A DNA stretch of 64,000 nt from Alphaproteobacteria bacterium (GTDB taxonomy: Bacteria; Pseudomonadota; Alphaproteobacteria; Micropepsales; Micropepsaceae), in assembly GCA_028865545.1 (NCBI GenBank), contig JAGWJY010000005.1, forward strand, positions 43,787-107,786, read 5' to 3'. Below the pieces are notes generated by a model. The model was not told the DNA's origin. It worked only from the letters and a program-made list of their open reading frames with translations, and did not search any database. Position 1 is the stretch's first letter; every line of letters begins with the position of its first letter. A program made the translations under genes and the position numbers. This document shows positions 18,417 through 27,583 of the stretch, in pieces.

Positions 18417-19340
18417 TCAGTTGCCGATTTTGAGGTTCGCCATGCCGTCGCTGGAAAGCTTGCCGCGATAAGCCTTGATCTTGACGCTTCCCGACCCCAG
18501 GGCACTAACCCTCGGGTCCACCGCGGTGCCGCCGAAATTCAGGCTGCCGGATCCCATAATATCGACATTCAGTGGATCGGCGGTGCCGTCCGCGATGGTG
18601 GCCGAACCCGAACCGGCGATGTCCACTTTGGTCGGACCATTGACGCTCGCCGCCGTAAAGTCGCCGGAGCCGGCGATGTCCACATTGACGCCGTGGGCGA
18701 TGCGCCCGACCGCGATCGAGCCGGAACCGGCGATATCGGCATTCACCGAATCCGCTGCGCCGACGCGAATGTCGCCGCTGCCGGCCGTATCCGCCTTCAG
18801 CGGGCCTGCAACATCGCCCACCGTCACCTTGCCGGACCCGGCCAGCGAAATTTTCGCTTCGGAAACGCGTCCGATCGTCGTCTCGGTGCTGCCGTCGGCG
18901 GAAAAGTTCATCGGGCCGTCGGTGTTGCCGATATTGGCGTTGCCGATCAGGTCGTCGACCTTCACCCGCGTGCCTTTGGGCACGACGACATTGATGATGA
19001 GGTTTTTCGATTTGTTTTCGCCCAGATGCGAGAAATCAAACCAGCGGTGCCAATCCCACACATCGTTGAGGTTGTGGCCCTCGATGACGAGTTCGCCGTT
19101 CGTGGCATGAACGGTCAACGTGTTGACGCGCTGCCTGAGGCCGTTGACCTGCAGAAGTACCGGCCCGCCATCCCGGACGTCGACTTTCAGGTTGCCCACG
19201 ACGCCGTTGACCCGGAGGGCATGGACATTGAAAGTCTGTTGCTGACCTGTGATCCAGTCGGAGTCAGCCGCCCTGGCAGGCAGGATGACGAGGGCGGCAA
19301 TGGCCGCGCCGATCACAAAAGATTCGATCCGGTTGCGCAT
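18417..19340 (-). CDS. Secreted DUF2807 (GIN-domain, head-adhesin-like) protein
   Basis: Signal peptide; repeated GSG motifs in a beta-helix-like region (DIAGSGDFTAASVNGPTKVDIAGSGS...). Confidence 0.82.
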   Translation of the reverse strand: MRNRIESFVIGAAIAALVILPARAADSDWITGQQQTFNVHALRVNGVVGNLKVDVRDGGPVLLQVNGLRQRVNTLTVHATNGELVIEGHNLNDVWDWHRWFDFSHLGENKSKNLIINVVVPKGTRVKVDDLIGNANIGNTDGPMNFSADGSTETTIGRVSEAKISLAGSGKVTVGDVAGPLKADTAGSGDIRVGAADSVNADIAGSGSIAVGRIAHGVNVDIAGSGDFTAASVNGPTKVDIAGSGSATIADGTADPLNVDIMGSGSLNFGGTAVDPRVSALGSGSVKIKAYRGKLSSDGMANLKIGN

Positions 19341-19565
19341 GGTGCCTCCAGGGGCAATTCGTGTCCGAATGACAGATAGGCTCTCCCCACTGTTATGGAC
19401 GCACAATAAATTTCACAGAGCCAGCCCCCACCGAGGGAAGGGGAACAAAATAGCGACGGCGGCTGGGATCTGCGGTACGGCTTGAGGGAGAAACGCCGCA
19501 TCTTCCGCCCTGAATATGCAATTTCAACGCGCTCTCATCGGTTGAGCCGGTAGAGCGCCATCGCG

Positions 19566-20249
19566 CTAGGCCATCAACCGGTATCCACCGCTTTCGGTTA
19601 CCAGGATGCGGGCCTCGCCGGGGTTCAACTCGATCTTCTGGCGCAGGCGATAGATGTGGGTTTCCAGTGTGTGGGTGGTCACAGCCGGATTGTATCCCCA
19701 AACTTCATGCAGCAGGGTCTCGCGCGGCACGGTGTCCCCGCAGCGGTAGAGGTATTTGAGGATGTTGGTTTCCTTCTCGGTCAGGCGGATTTTCCGTGAA
19801 TCGCCCTCGAGCAGCAGCTTGGCGCTGGGGCGGAACGTGTAGGGGCCGATGCGATACATCGCCTCTTCGCTGCGGCCGTGACTGCGCAGATGGGCGTGGA
19901 CGCGCGCCATCAGCACGGCGAAGCGGAAGGGTTTGGTGACGTAATCATTGGCGCCGGAATCGAGACCTTCGATGGCGTCATGGTCGGTGTCCGCAGCGGT
20001 CAAAAGCAGGATGGGGCAGGTAATGCCCTGGCCACGGAAATCCCGGCAAAGCGTACGGCCGTCGCCGTCGGGCAGGCCGACGTCGAGGATCATGAACTCA
20101 TACAGGCCTTCGCTCGCCATCCGGCGCGCGCTGGCGCAATCGGCGGCTTCCACGACCATGCAATCGCTCTCTTGGCTCAATTGCTCCGCCAATGAGGTCC
20201 GGAGCATGTCGTCGTCTTCGACCAGCAAAACGCGCTTGGCGCTGGACAT
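19566..20249 (-). CDS. OmpR/PhoB-family response regulator (no adjacent kinase)
   Basis: Receiver VLLVEDDDMLRTSL, MILDVGLPDGDGR, TKPFRFAVLMARV; C-terminal winged helix TEKETNILKYLYRCGD...THTLETHIYRLRQKIE. Confidence 0.9.
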   Translation of the reverse strand: MSSAKRVLLVEDDDMLRTSLAEQLSQESDCMVVEAADCASARRMASEGLYEFMILDVGLPDGDGRTLCRDFRGQGITCPILLLTAADTDHDAIEGLDSGANDYVTKPFRFAVLMARVHAHLRSHGRSEEAMYRIGPYTFRPSAKLLLEGDSRKIRLTEKETNILKYLYRCGDTVPRETLLHEVWGYNPAVTTHTLETHIYRLRQKIELNPGEARILVTESGGYRLMA

Positions 20250-20320
20250 ATTGGGGGATCATCCGAGGGGCGGCGCAGGACTCTACCCGGTTTTGCAGCG
20301 CGGGTGTATTGGGAAGACGC

Positions 20321-21412
20321 ATGCACAAATCCGCCCCTTTCCGAAAACGTCCGAAATCGGCGCCAGCCGGATCATCTCTTGCGCGCGTGGCACGCGCCGC
20401 CGACGCCTTGCGTCAGGGCCTGCCGATCCGTCTCGAAGGGCGCACAACGTTTACGATGCTGGCGGCGGAAACACTCGGAGACCATCGTCCCGGCAAAGGC
20501 GCCATGCTGGTCCTGAGCCATGCGCGCGCGCGCACTTTGAAAATCCGTCTCTACACGCCCGATATCGTAGCATTGCCGCTCGATGCGCGCACGACGGCGG
20601 AGCGCATCCGCGCCATCGCCGATCCTACCGCCGATCTTGCCACACCGTTGAAGGGACCGTTCGAGCCCGTACGCGAAAAACTTCCGGAAGCTTTCACCGC
20701 TTCGGTGAAGCTGGCGAAGCTCGCGGGCCTGCTGCCCGCAGCAGTTCTGCGCAAGGCGGGCACGAAACGCGGCACCGTGGACGTTTCTGTGAAGGACATT
20801 CTCTCTTACGAAACGGCCGCCGCCGCGAGCTTGAAGCTGGTGACGCGCGCGCGCGTGCCGCTGCAAGGCGCCGAACACACGGAGCTCGTCGCCTTCCGCT
20901 CCGGCGACGGCGCGCCGGAGAACATCGCCATCGTCATCGATCGTCCGCTGACGCCCGGACCGGTGCTGGCGCGATTGCATTCGGAATGCTTCACCGGCGA
21001 TCTTCTGGGCTCGCTAAAATGCGATTGCGGCGCGCAGCTGCGCGGCGCCATCGAAACGATCTCCAAGGCCGGCGGCGGCGTGCTGCTCTATCTGGCGCAG
21101 GAAGGTCGCGGCATCGGGCTGATCAACAAGCTGCGCGCCTATCGCCTGCAGGACCAAGGCTTCGACACCATCGAAGCCAATGAGCGGCTCGGCTTCGAGG
21201 ACGACGAACGGCTCTATGCCGTCGCCGCAAGAATGCTCGAGCTTCTGGGTTACAAATCCGTGCGGCTGCTGACCAACAACCCGGAGAAAGTCAAAGGCCT
21301 CGAAGCCGCCGGCATCGTGGTGGCGGAGCGCGTTCCCCATGCCTTCCCCAGCAACGATCACAACCGCGCTTATCTGCGCACCAAGGCCGAAAAGGCCGGG
21401 CATCTTCTCTGA
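20321..21412 (+). CDS. ribA: GTP cyclohydrolase II with long N-terminal extension
   Basis: LHSECFTGDLLGSLKCDCGAQL zinc site, YLAQEGRGIGLINKLRAYRLQDQGFDTIEAN, LLTNNPEKVKGLEAAGI. Confidence 0.92.
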   Translation: MHKSAPFRKRPKSAPAGSSLARVARAADALRQGLPIRLEGRTTFTMLAAETLGDHRPGKGAMLVLSHARARTLKIRLYTPDIVALPLDARTTAERIRAIADPTADLATPLKGPFEPVREKLPEAFTASVKLAKLAGLLPAAVLRKAGTKRGTVDVSVKDILSYETAAAASLKLVTRARVPLQGAEHTELVAFRSGDGAPENIAIVIDRPLTPGPVLARLHSECFTGDLLGSLKCDCGAQLRGAIETISKAGGGVLLYLAQEGRGIGLINKLRAYRLQDQGFDTIEANERLGFEDDERLYAVAARMLELLGYKSVRLLTNNPEKVKGLEAAGIVVAERVPHAFPSNDHNRAYLRTKAEKAGHLL

Positions 21413-21497
21413 CACGGCAAAATCTGCCGGGGGCCTGCGCCGCGCACCTCGGTATTCCGCCCTCGCCGTCTGGCAAGACGCTTGCTTGTAGGACGCT

Positions 21498-22085
21498 ATG
21501 ACGGCCATCGATTTCTCCAGTCATGCGGTGAATCCCGCCGCGCAGGGTCCCGCGACTGCGATCACTTCTGCGCAGAGTTCCGACAGTTCGGGCTTTTCGT
21601 TCGGCGACCTGCTGGACATCATCAATCCGCTGCAGCACATCCCGGTCGTCTCGACGATCTACCGGGCCATCACCGGCGACCAGATCGGCACGCCGGAAAA
21701 GATCGCGGGCGATACGCTGTATGGCGGCGTCATCGGCTTCATCGCGTCGGTCGCGGACTCCGCCTTTCAGGCGATTACGGGCAAGAATGTCGGCGATACG
21801 GTGCTGGCCTTCCTGGAAGGCGACGGAGCGACACAAACCACATCGGCTCCGACACCGACAAATGTCGCCAGTGCGCAAACCGGTACTGCCAGTGCAGCAG
21901 CACAGCCGTCGACACCCCCCGCGACGGTGACGCCGGCGAGCGCCGTCAGTGCACCCGACATCTCCGCCTTGCTGGCCTCGCTGTCGCGCAAAGGCGTCGA
22001 CGCCGACATGGCGACGCGCGCGGCCTACGCCTATCGTCAGGCGATCGGCCTGACAGCGCCGGCGCAGCTCACGCCGGCATATTAG
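21498..22085 (+). CDS. Hypothetical protein with A/T/P-rich linker
   Basis: 195 aa; FSFGDLLDIINPLQHIPVVSTIYRAITGDQIGTPEKIAGDTLYGGVIGFIASVADSAFQAITGKN core. Confidence 0.65.
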   Translation: MTAIDFSSHAVNPAAQGPATAITSAQSSDSSGFSFGDLLDIINPLQHIPVVSTIYRAITGDQIGTPEKIAGDTLYGGVIGFIASVADSAFQAITGKNVGDTVLAFLEGDGATQTTSAPTPTNVASAQTGTASAAAQPSTPPATVTPASAVSAPDISALLASLSRKGVDADMATRAAYAYRQAIGLTAPAQLTPAY

Positions 22086-22762
22086 ACGCTGGTGTAATCC
22101 CTCTCGCCGAAGATGGCGGTGCCGACGCGCACATGGGTCGCGCCGTAGCGGATGGCGGTGTCGAAATCGTCGCTCATCCCCATGCTGCGATAGGGCAGAT
22201 CGGCTTCATCCGCCAGTTTCGCCAGCAAAGCAAAATGCGGCGCCGGAGGCTCGTCAAGCGGCGGAATGCACATCAAGCCGCGTAGATTCAATCCCAGCGC
22301 GCGCACCTCGGCGATGAAGGCGGCGGCGTCCTTGGGGGCCACACCCGCCTTCTGCGGTTCCTCGCCGGTGTTGACCTGGATCAACAGTTCGGGCGCGCGG
22401 CCGACCTTCTCACATTCGGTTTTCAGCACCTGCGCCAGCTTCGGCCGATCGACCGAATGAATCGCGTCGAACAGCGCCACCGCCTCGCGCGCCTTGTTGG
22501 TCTGCAAGGGGCCGATCAAATGCAACTCGATATCCGGGAATTCCTGTTTCAGCGGCGCCCATTTTGCCTGCGCTTCCTGCACACGGCTCTCACCAAACAG
22601 GCGGTGGCCCGCGGCGAGCGCCGGCCGGATATGGGCGGTGTCATGCATCTTGCTGACGGCAACCAGCCGCGTGAAGGGCGCGGGCTTCAACGCACCCTTT
22701 CGCGCCGCCTCGATGCGCGCCAGGATGAGATTGAGATTCTCCGCGATGTGTTCCGGACCCAT
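22082..22762 (-). CDS. YggS-family PLP homeostasis protein
   Basis: RLVAVSKMHDTAHIRPALAAGHRLFGESRVQEAQAKW, LHLIGPLQTNKA, LLIQVNTGEEPQKAG, SMGMSDDFDTAIRYGATHVRVGTAIFG. Confidence 0.92.
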   Translation of the reverse strand: MGPEHIAENLNLILARIEAARKGALKPAPFTRLVAVSKMHDTAHIRPALAAGHRLFGESRVQEAQAKWAPLKQEFPDIELHLIGPLQTNKAREAVALFDAIHSVDRPKLAQVLKTECEKVGRAPELLIQVNTGEEPQKAGVAPKDAAAFIAEVRALGLNLRGLMCIPPLDEPPAPHFALLAKLADEADLPYRSMGMSDDFDTAIRYGATHVRVGTAIFGERDYTSV

Positions 22763-22765
22763 GGC

Positions 22766-23365
22766 ATGAGCGATAGCTTGACGAGACGGAAGCTGGCAAG
22801 GGCCGCGGCGCGGCTTGCCGTGCAGGCCCGCCATGCGTTGCCGCCGCTGGTCCTGTTCACCGACGACGACCGCCTGCCGGAGCCAGTGGCCGCGGCACGT
22901 GCTTTGCCGCGCGGCAGTATGGTCGTTGTGCGCTCGCGCGACGCGGCGCGGCGCACTGTTCTTGCCGCGGCGCTGACGGTGCTGGCCCGCAAACGCGACT
23001 TGATCGTGCTGGTCGCCGGCGAGCATTTTCCGGATGCCGACGGCGTGCATCTGCCGGAGGCGCATCTCGGCGACACGATGCGGTGGCGCGCGCGACACCC
23101 ATCGCTGTTGATTACCGCATCCGTGCATTCCTTCGCAGCGCTTGGCAAAGCGATGCGCTTCTCGCTCGACGCGGTTTTTCTTTCTCCGGTCTTTCCGACG
23201 GCAAGTCACCCCGGCCGTACCGCCTTGTCGCCTGTGCGCGCGAATCTGCTGGCGCGCCGCACGCCGCTGCCGATCTATGCGCTGGGCGGAGTCGAAGCGC
23301 GCAACGCCGCGCTGCTGTCGGGGTTCGCCGGCATCGCCGCGATCGGCGCGCTGTCGGTTCGCTGA
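22766..23365 (+). CDS. Thiamine-phosphate synthase family protein
   Basis: LVLFTDDDRLPEP, GVHLPEAHLGD, ITASVHSFAAL, AVFLSPVFPTASHPGR, PIYALGGVEARNAAL. Confidence 0.8.
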   Translation: MSDSLTRRKLARAAARLAVQARHALPPLVLFTDDDRLPEPVAAARALPRGSMVVVRSRDAARRTVLAAALTVLARKRDLIVLVAGEHFPDADGVHLPEAHLGDTMRWRARHPSLLITASVHSFAALGKAMRFSLDAVFLSPVFPTASHPGRTALSPVRANLLARRTPLPIYALGGVEARNAALLSGFAGIAAIGALSVR

Positions 23366-23373
23366 AATGACCG

Positions 23374-26300
23374 TTATTTGCGGCCGAATCTCCGCGCCAG
23401 TTCCGGCAGGAACACGAGATTGAGCAATGTCGAGGTCAGCAACCCTCCAAGCACCGTAACGGCCATCGGGCCCTGAATTTCCTGGCCCGGCTTGTCGATG
23501 GCCAACGCCAGAGGCAACAGCCCGAGCGCCGTGACGGAAGCGGTCATCAGGATCGGGATCAGCCGTTCCTGTGCGCCCTGCAGGACCGTCTGCAGATTCC
23601 AGGACCGACCTTCTTCTTCGACCAGATGTTCGTAATGAGCCAGCAGCAGAATGGCATTGCGGCCGCTGATGCCAAACACGGTCACCAGCCCGACCAGCAC
23701 ACCGAGCGTGAGACCAAGGCCGGTCAGCCACGCCGCTAAAATTCCGCCGATCAGGCTGAACGGAAGGTTGGCCATGACGAGCCAGGCATGTGCCGGCCAG
23801 CGGAAGCTGATGAACAGCACCATCACGATGAGGGCGAAGGCAAAGGCCGAATAGAGCAGGAATTCGAAGCGCGCCTTTTGTTCGGCGGCGGCAGCGCCGG
23901 CGAAATCCAGATAGGTGCCGGCCGGCAGCACCACGTTCCGGGCGATCCTGGCCTTCGCAGCAGACACGACGTCCTGCAGGGACCGGCCCGAGACGTTGAA
24001 CGTCACGGAGACGAAGCGCTGGCCGCCGTCGTGGCGGATGCTGTAGCGGCCGTCGGTCGGCGCAATTTCTGCCACTTGGGACAACGGTACGGCACCAAGC
24101 GGCCCACCGATCATCAACTTCGAAAGTTCCACGGGGCTATGGCGCAGACGTGCGGGAAGCATGACCACGACGTCTATGGAGCGCGTGCCGACATAAGTCT
24201 GACCGACGGTGGTGCCCGCATAATCCGCCTCGATGGCGTCGAGCACATCCTGGGTGTTCAGACCGGCCGCGGCCATTTGCTCGGGCAAGAGGCGGATGCT
24301 GAGTTGCGGCGTGCCGCTCTGACGCGAGAACTGCAGATCGACGATCCCCGGCACGTCGGAGATCGCGCGAACGATGTGGCTCGCCGCCGTGTCCAACGTA
24401 TCGAGATCGTCTCCGAATATCTTGATTGCAACCTGCGCCGTCTCGCCCGACAGGCTCTCACTGATGCGATCGCCGAGAAAGGTCACCACTTCGGTCTGGA
24501 TGCCGGGATAACGCGAAAGGACCTGTCGCAACTGATTTTCCGCGACGGATTGGTCGATGTTCGCGTCGGCCTTCAGCTCGACATGGAATTCGCCCTCATG
24601 CGGCCCGTTGGTGTCCTCGCTGAGATCCGCGCGCCCGATTTCCTCCTCGACCGTCTTGACGTATGGAAGTTCGAGAATTTCCCTCGAAACGCGCACGCCT
24701 ATGCGCTTCATTTCGTCGATCGACGTTCCGGGGATGGCCGTTTGCACCTGGATGACAAAATGGCCTTCCTTGAAATCCGGCATCAGCGTTCCACCCAGGA
24801 AGGGCAGCAACAGAAGCGAGCCTGCAAAGAGGACAACCAGTCCGCCGACCACCAGTTTGAAATGCCGGTCGGCGTGCCCGATGGCCGTGGCTTGCAATGC
24901 TTTCAGCCGAGTCAGCCATGACGCGTCTTCGTGGGCATCCTTCGCCCGCAGGAAAAGCGCGCACAAGGCGGGCGTTGCGGTCAGCGCGACCGCCAGGGAC
25001 GCGAGCACCGCCAAGATGAAGGAGAACGCCAGCGGTCCGACGAAGCGGCCCTGGACGCTGGTTGAGAAAAGTTCCGGCAGGAATACGGCGATGACGACCA
25101 GCGTGGCGTATATCACCGGACCGCGCACTTCCAGGGCGGATTCGAGGATGACGTCCAGGCGTGTGCGGGGCCTGCCGGACAATGCATTCTCGCGCAGGCG
25201 CCGCAGGATGTTCTCGATCCCGATGATGGCGTCGTCGACCAGAACGCCCAGCGATACCGCAAAACCGCCGAGTGTCATCGTGTTCAGAGTCTCTCCGCGC
25301 CAATTCAGCACCGCGACGGCGGCAACGAGCGACAACGGAATCGCCAGGAAGGTGATGAGCGCCGAACGCCAGTCGCGCAGAAAGAGGTAAAGCACGGCCA
25401 GGATCAGGAGCCCCGCCAACAACAGCGCCTGTTCGAGGTTCCCCAGTGCCCGCTCGATGAAATTGGCGGGACGATGCAGCGCGGGATAAACATGGATGCC
25501 TTCAGCTTCGAGCCGCGGCGTCAGTTCGGCGAGCGCCGCTTCAGCCGCGTGCGTCACAGCGAGGGTGTTGGCGCCGTATTGGCTGGTGAGCACCAGCAGC
25601 ACGCCGGGCCTGCCCTCTATCAGAGTGTCACCAGGGCGAAGCGCCGGCGCCTGCTTCACGGTCGCCACATCGCGCAGCAGGATCGGCGTGTTGGACCGCA
25701 CCGCCAGCACGGTGTCCCCGATGGCCTGGATATCGGGCGTCGGTGTCGGCAATTGCAGAAGGATGCGCTGGCTTTGCGTATCGATGAACCCTGCACCACG
25801 CAGCGCGAGAGATTTGCGCGCGGCGTCCACAAGCTCGCTCAGCGTGAAGCCATAGCTTGTCAGCTTTTTCAGATCGGGCTGAATGTGAATTTGGCGGACC
25901 GCGCCGCCATACACCGTGACATAGGCGACACCGGGGACGGCGAGCAGATGCGGCTTCAACAGCCAGTCTGCCCTGTCGCGCAAGGTGTAGGCGTCAACCT
26001 TGTCGGACACGAGCCCGATGCGCAGCAGATCCATCGTGCTCGAAAACAAGGGCGAGAGCTTCGGAGGACCGACGCCGCTCGGCAAGCTGGTCTGCACCTC
26101 GGATAGAAGTTCGGAGATACCCTGGCGCGCGTGATAAAGATTGATCCCACGATGAAATTCGATGGTGATGACCGACAAGCCGGGGATAGACTTTGATCGT
26201 AGCGTCAACAGTCCCGGCGCGCCGTTGATCGCGTCTTCGAGAGGCTTGGTGACCAACTGCTCCACCTGCATGGGAGAGAGACCCGGCGCCTCCGTCTGGA

Positions 26301-26442
26301 TCGTCACCGAGGGTGGAACGAACTCAGGAAAGACATCGAGCGGCGTTTGAAACGCGCTGAAGGCCCCGAGTACCAATGCAAGAAGCGTTAGTGCCGCGAC
26401 GGCACCCTTGCGGCGCAGGCACAACGCGACGAGCCAGCGCAT
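23374..26442 (-). CDS. CusA/CzcA-type heavy-metal efflux RND transporter
   Basis: 1022 aa; QTPLDVFPEFVPPSVTIQTEAPGLSPMQVEQLVTKPLE; VSLGVLVDDAIIGIENILRRL (TM4 acidic motif); FKEGHFVIQVQTAIPGTSIDEM. Confidence 0.92.
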   Translation of the reverse strand: MRWLVALCLRRKGAVAALTLLALVLGAFSAFQTPLDVFPEFVPPSVTIQTEAPGLSPMQVEQLVTKPLEDAINGAPGLLTLRSKSIPGLSVITIEFHRGINLYHARQGISELLSEVQTSLPSGVGPPKLSPLFSSTMDLLRIGLVSDKVDAYTLRDRADWLLKPHLLAVPGVAYVTVYGGAVRQIHIQPDLKKLTSYGFTLSELVDAARKSLALRGAGFIDTQSQRILLQLPTPTPDIQAIGDTVLAVRSNTPILLRDVATVKQAPALRPGDTLIEGRPGVLLVLTSQYGANTLAVTHAAEAALAELTPRLEAEGIHVYPALHRPANFIERALGNLEQALLLAGLLILAVLYLFLRDWRSALITFLAIPLSLVAAVAVLNWRGETLNTMTLGGFAVSLGVLVDDAIIGIENILRRLRENALSGRPRTRLDVILESALEVRGPVIYATLVVIAVFLPELFSTSVQGRFVGPLAFSFILAVLASLAVALTATPALCALFLRAKDAHEDASWLTRLKALQATAIGHADRHFKLVVGGLVVLFAGSLLLLPFLGGTLMPDFKEGHFVIQVQTAIPGTSIDEMKRIGVRVSREILELPYVKTVEEEIGRADLSEDTNGPHEGEFHVELKADANIDQSVAENQLRQVLSRYPGIQTEVVTFLGDRISESLSGETAQVAIKIFGDDLDTLDTAASHIVRAISDVPGIVDLQFSRQSGTPQLSIRLLPEQMAAAGLNTQDVLDAIEADYAGTTVGQTYVGTRSIDVVVMLPARLRHSPVELSKLMIGGPLGAVPLSQVAEIAPTDGRYSIRHDGGQRFVSVTFNVSGRSLQDVVSAAKARIARNVVLPAGTYLDFAGAAAAEQKARFEFLLYSAFAFALIVMVLFISFRWPAHAWLVMANLPFSLIGGILAAWLTGLGLTLGVLVGLVTVFGISGRNAILLLAHYEHLVEEEGRSWNLQTVLQGAQERLIPILMTASVTALGLLPLALAIDKPGQEIQGPMAVTVLGGLLTSTLLNLVFLPELARRFGRK

Positions 26443-26446
26443 TGCT

Positions 26447-27421
26447 CTAATCCTCGTCTGACGACGCGTTGGCCGACGGCGGATTCAGCTCACGTGCCAG
26501 CAGCAAGCTTCCACCCTGAACAACCGCAGAGGGTGCCGGCGCCGCACCGGGCATGAAATAACCGCCGGCGATCGGCCGTGAGAGATCGAGCACGTGGCGT
26601 GTGAAGACGCCGCCGCCCTGCGTGGCGTAGTACCAAGCTTTGTCGCCATTCAGCACCATGGCGTCGGCCGGGATGAGCACGCCGGCAACAGGCTTGCCCG
26701 AAGGCATGGTGACGAGCAGGCGGTCGCCTTCCGCCAGATCGTTGCTGACAATGAGCGCGAAATAGCTGCGGCCGGGGATTTCGACGTCCGCCGGAGCGTT
26801 CCATATCTTTTCCGTCGTCCACGATGGTGCGCCGGAGGCATATCCGATGCGCTGCACGGTCAGTCGATCGGCCGTCCGCTCAGGGCTTGCCGACAACGGA
26901 AAGGTGACGTGAATCAGCACAAGCTTTCCGCTCGCCAAACTCGCCAAAACCCCCCGGCCGTTTGTCAGCCATGGCGCATCGCGGCCATAGGTCGTGGCCT
27001 CTTTGCGTTGTGCCAAGGTGAGAGCGGCCTCGTCGGTCAGTGCCTGTTTCTCGGCGGCATCCAGCGTCTCGCGGGACACCGCAAGCGCACCGGCGAGTTT
27101 GCGATACCGGGTGAGCGTCGCGGCGCTTTGACGTGCGGCCGCTTCAGCGGTCGTCACCTCGGAAACCGCCTGCGCCAAAGTCTCAAAGTTGCTGACTTCA
27201 CCGTAACCTTGAATCTGCGGCGTGTACGCGACGGCCCGGATCGGTGCCGTTCGTATGCCGATATGCGCCGCATCGTCAGCGGAGAGAACCACGCCGAGCT
27301 GCGGCGTGGCCTGCGCCTTGTCGGCGCTCCCGCCGGATGATTTGCCGTCGCAGCCAGCCAGCGCAACCAGGCAAAGGCCCGCTGCCGCAACCAAACGTGC
27401 CGCCCGGAGAAGTCTAAACAT
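26447..27421 (-). CDS. RND periplasmic adaptor-like lipoprotein, short variant
   Basis: Lipobox VALAGC; VVLSADDAAHIGIRTAPI, GDRLLVTMPSGKPVAGVLIPADAMVLNGDKAWYYA; overlaps operonically with the RND gene. Confidence 0.75.
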   Translation of the reverse strand: MFRLLRAARLVAAAGLCLVALAGCDGKSSGGSADKAQATPQLGVVLSADDAAHIGIRTAPIRAVAYTPQIQGYGEVSNFETLAQAVSEVTTAEAAARQSAATLTRYRKLAGALAVSRETLDAAEKQALTDEAALTLAQRKEATTYGRDAPWLTNGRGVLASLASGKLVLIHVTFPLSASPERTADRLTVQRIGYASGAPSWTTEKIWNAPADVEIPGRSYFALIVSNDLAEGDRLLVTMPSGKPVAGVLIPADAMVLNGDKAWYYATQGGGVFTRHVLDLSRPIAGGYFMPGAAPAPSAVVQGGSLLLARELNPPSANASSDED

Positions 27422-27583
27422 CCAAACCAGATGCCGTATGCGGGAGGGATCGCCCGGCTGCCCCGTTCGTCCGCCTTCGGCCATTGTCACGATGACACCT
27501 GTCGTCTTTTCCCCAAGACGGACGGTCTGTGCGTGCTTGCGCCCGCCAAATTGCCACCGGTTTCTATGGCGCGCAAGCCGACG

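Noticed and set aside
18417-19340. Periodic repeats as a CRISPR array
   Set aside because: Repeats are in-frame GSG protein repeats within an intact coding gene; no conserved DNA repeat/spacer structure or cas genes.
19529-19558. tRNA D-arm-like string (GTTGAGCCGGTAGAGCGCC) within a 7-bp inverted repeat
   Set aside because: No acceptor stem, anticodon arm or T-loop in register. More likely a weak hairpin downstream of the OmpR-family regulator.
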